Assembly (NCBI GenBank): GCA_951812975.1
Contig: CATOTC010000001.1
Location: 1,334,001 to 1,398,000 of the forward strand
From: an uncultured Acidimicrobiales bacterium
Lineage (GTDB): Bacteria; Actinomycetota; Acidimicrobiia; Acidimicrobiales; Aldehydirespiratoraceae
Length of the DNA stretch: 64,000 nucleotides
Direction: 5' to 3'
Shown piece by piece: positions 62,285-64,000 of this stretch. Under the pieces are notes generated by a model. That model made no database searches. It was not told where the DNA came from and worked only from the letters and a program-made list of their open reading frames with translations. Position 1 is the first letter of the stretch; the number at the start of each line of letters is the position of its first letter. Made by a program: the position numbers and the translations under genes.

Positions 62285-62307
62285 TGTGTGAACGGTCAGG
62301 TCACACA
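62285..62307 (+). promoter_or_regulatory. TGTGTGA-N9-TCACACA inverted repeat
   Basis: A perfect 7-bp inverted repeat with a 9-bp spacer ends 36 bp before the glnA start codon in the glnII/glnA divergent region. Half sites resemble CRP-type TGTGA/TCACA but with longer spacing. Candidate operator for nitrogen control. The rest of 62115-62342 holds no other feature I can name. Confidence 0.45.
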
Positions 62308-62342
62308 GCGAAATCCAGGCATCGGCGTGGCAACGTTGGCGG

Positions 62343-63680
62343 ATGGAAAGGGACCAGCAGTACGTGCTTCGCAGCGTGGAAGAACGCGGCGTTCGGCTGA
62401 TCCGGCTCTGGTTCACCGACGTGCTCGGGAAACTCAAGTCGGTCGCCATAACTCCAGCCGAACTCGAAGCAGCGTTCGACGAGGGCGTGCAGTTCGACGG
62501 CAGCTCGATCGACGGTTTCTCACGCGTGCACGAATCCGACGTTCTCGCCCGCCCCGACGCCACCTCCTTTGAACTGCTCCCGTGGGCAACGCACGACGAG
62601 CCGTCGGCTCGAATGTTCTGCGACATCCAGAACCTTGACGAGACCCCCTTTGACGGCGACCCTCGCCAGGTCCTTCGCCGCAACCTCGACGAGGCCCGGG
62701 CCAAGGGCTACTCGTTCTTCGCCGCCCCGGAGGTCGAGTTCTTCTACTTCGCCTCGGGCGACCCGTCTCTGGGAAAGCCCCAGCCCCTCGACCGCGCCTC
62801 CTACTTCGACCTCACGACCGCCGATGTCTCGAGCAACCTCCGCAAACGGACCATCCACATGCTCGAGGCCATGGGGATACCCGTCGAATACTCGTTCCAC
62901 GAGGACAGCCCGAGCCAGCACGAGATCGACCTTCGCTACACCGAGGCGCTCGACGTGGCCGACAATCTTATGACGTTGCGGCTGGTCGTGAAGAAGATCG
63001 CCATGGAGGGCGACACCTATGCCTCGTTCATGCCCAAGCCGCTCAACGGCGTGCAGGGCTCGGGGATGCACGTTCACATGTCGCTGTTCTGTGGCGACAC
63101 CAACATCTTCCACGACGGTGACGACCCCTACGGACTCTCAGCAACCGGACGCCAGTTCACCGCCGGCGTTCTGCACCATGCCCGGGAGATCACCGCGGTC
63201 ACCAACCAGCTGGTCAACAGCTACAAGCGACTCTCGGAGAAGTCCGAGGCTCCCCCGTATGTGGCCTGGGCGCGCAACAACCGGTCGGCCCTGGTGAGGG
63301 TGCCGGTTCGCAGACAGGGCAAACCGACCTCGGCTCGGATCGAGTACCGCTCCCCGGACCCGGCCTGTAATCCCTATCTGGCATTCTCGCTGGTGCTCGC
63401 CGCTGGACTGCGCGGCGTCAGCGAGGGCTACGAACTGCCCGCCGAGACACGCACCAACCTCCACGAGCTCAACCCGCACGAGATCGCCGAGTTGGGGGTG
63501 GAGCCGCTGCCCCGTTCGCTCGACGAGGCACTGGACCTGATGGAGGGATCCGACCTCGTCCGTGCAACGCTCGGCGACCACATCTTCGAGTGGTTCCTGC
63601 GCAATAAACGCTCAGAGTGGGACCAGTACCAGTCAACTGTCACACCGTTTGAACTCGAGCGCTATCTGCCCACCTGGTAG
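62343..63680 (+). CDS. glnA: type I glutamine synthetase
   Basis: 445-aa GSI. VQFDGSSIDGFSRVHESDVLARPD, EVEFFYF, GSGMHVHMSLF and RIEYRSPDPACNPYLAFSLVLAAG are the ATP/ammonium/glutamate-site motifs. The C-terminal adenylylation-type Tyr site KLxxxExYE is absent, so it is a GSI-alpha-like, shorter form. ATG 62343 follows a weak SD. It lies divergent from glnII and upstream of a response-regulator-like gene. Confidence 0.94.
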   Translation: MERDQQYVLRSVEERGVRLIRLWFTDVLGKLKSVAITPAELEAAFDEGVQFDGSSIDGFSRVHESDVLARPDATSFELLPWATHDEPSARMFCDIQNLDETPFDGDPRQVLRRNLDEARAKGYSFFAAPEVEFFYFASGDPSLGKPQPLDRASYFDLTTADVSSNLRKRTIHMLEAMGIPVEYSFHEDSPSQHEIDLRYTEALDVADNLMTLRLVVKKIAMEGDTYASFMPKPLNGVQGSGMHVHMSLFCGDTNIFHDGDDPYGLSATGRQFTAGVLHHAREITAVTNQLVNSYKRLSEKSEAPPYVAWARNNRSALVRVPVRRQGKPTSARIEYRSPDPACNPYLAFSLVLAAGLRGVSEGYELPAETRTNLHELNPHEIAELGVEPLPRSLDEALDLMEGSDLVRATLGDHIFEWFLRNKRSEWDQYQSTVTPFELERYLPTW

Positions 63681-63682
63681 CA

Positions 63683-63760
63683 ATGCCCGACGTAGACATG
63701 CCCGACGTAGACATGCCCGACGTCGCAGCCGAGCCCGACTTGATAGACATGAAGCAATGA
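63683..63760 (+). CDS. repeat-encoded short ORF coupled to the next gene
   Basis: 25-codon ORF starting 3 bp after glnA. Three 15-bp repeats (units ATGCCCGACGTAGAC at 63683, 63698 and a variant at 63713) encode MPDVDMPDVDMPDVAAEPDL then IDMKQ. Its TGA overlaps the next gene's ATG as ATGA. It may act only as a translational coupler. Confidence 0.45.
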   Translation: MPDVDMPDVDMPDVAAEPDLIDMKQ

Positions 63761-64000
63761 GACCGCTGCTCGTCTTTCCCGACCCGGTACCGCCGGAGTT
63801 GGCTCAGACCCTCGACATCGGGGGCTGGGCGTGGAAGGCCGCGGCCGACACCGAAGCAGCCCGGTCCGACGAACCCGCAGACGGATGGGTCGGGGCCATT
63901 GTCATGGCCGGTCTGGATCTGGAACCAGCGCTGCGGTTCTGTCGATCGGTCCACAACGGCGACGTGAACGTCGGTTCGCTGCTGCTGCTCGTCAACGGCG
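63757..64000 (+). CDS. partial response-regulator-like gene, cut by window end
   Basis: The first 81 codons read MRPLLVFPDPVPPELAQTLD and AIVMAGLDLEPALRFCRSVH, and resemble the N-terminal domain of the winged-helix response-regulator-like proteins that follow glnA in Actinobacteria. The DNA-binding part would be beyond the window. The start is ATG 63757, in overlap with the short ORF stop. Confidence 0.6.
   Translation, partial: MRPLLVFPDPVPPELAQTLDIGGWAWKAAADTEAARSDEPADGWVGAIVMAGLDLEPALRFCRSVHNGDVNVGSLLLLVNG

Noticed and set aside
62285-62307. CRP binding site
   Set aside because: CRP-type sites need TGTGA-N6-TCACA; the spacer between these pentamers is 9 bp, so I list it only as an unassigned operator.

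Overview
The window is 64 kb of GC-rich bacterial chromosome. The gene set suggests a member of the Actinomycetota, probably an uncultured Acidimicrobiia-like lineage. The pointers are ClpC with UVR region, TopA with several C-terminal repeats and a Lys-rich tail, a minimal Tad pilus locus with a DUF4244-type pilin, a DUF2342 zinc metalloprotease beside tilS, and glnII divergent from glnA. This placement is inference; no 16S gene is present.

Layout. 1-3.8 kb is an accessory patch: a decayed toxin-antitoxin (TA) copy, an AbiEi-like regulator behind a perfect palindrome, an intact-looking IS3-family element, and a full RHH antitoxin/PIN toxin pair. 3.8-36.8 kb is mostly core: azlCD, an MDR reductase, rlmB-ispF-ispD, a Crp/Fnr regulator, a dienelactone hydrolase, a lipoprotein-HAD fusion, clpC, a polyprenyl synthase, coaX and panC. 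The minus-strand series folK-folB-(degenerate phosphatase)-folP-folE-hpt-tilS-metalloprotease follows, then tRNA-Thr, holB-tmk-MFS, topA, nhaA, an anti-sigma/STAS pair and the tad genes.

At 37.24 kb lies a tRNA-Sec(UCA). Directly after it comes a roughly 12.5 kb accessory island: an AT-rich DUF4062 gene, and a type I restriction-modification system whose hsdM is separated from hsdS-hsdR by an inserted XRE-ImmA/DUF4411 pair and an unknown gene. The island also holds a membrane-protein pseudogene, a decayed hsdM fragment and several TA modules in different states of decay. An 11-bp repeat of the tRNA-Sec 3' end at 49.88 kb may mark its far edge.

From 49.9 kb: a GNAT, a LysR/PNPOx/EamA cluster, a MazE antitoxin with a broken toxin, and then the most notable gene. 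A redoxin-like protein is interrupted by an in-frame TGA in a W-TGA-G-C-R context, followed 20 nt later by a near-ideal bacterial SECIS hairpin (GGTCT loop on a perfect 6-bp stem). With the tRNA-Sec 17 kb away, I read it as a 384-aa selenoprotein with Sec139. Next are a DAO-family oxidoreductase, a principal-type sigma factor, nadE, a second MDR reductase, glnII and glnA.

A recurring oddity is short tandem repeats with unrelated units next to gene ends (6.2, 9.3, 10.0, 34.3, 34.9, 59.9 and 63.7 kb). Starts were revised wherever an ATGA/GTGA overlap or SD sequence favoured an internal start.
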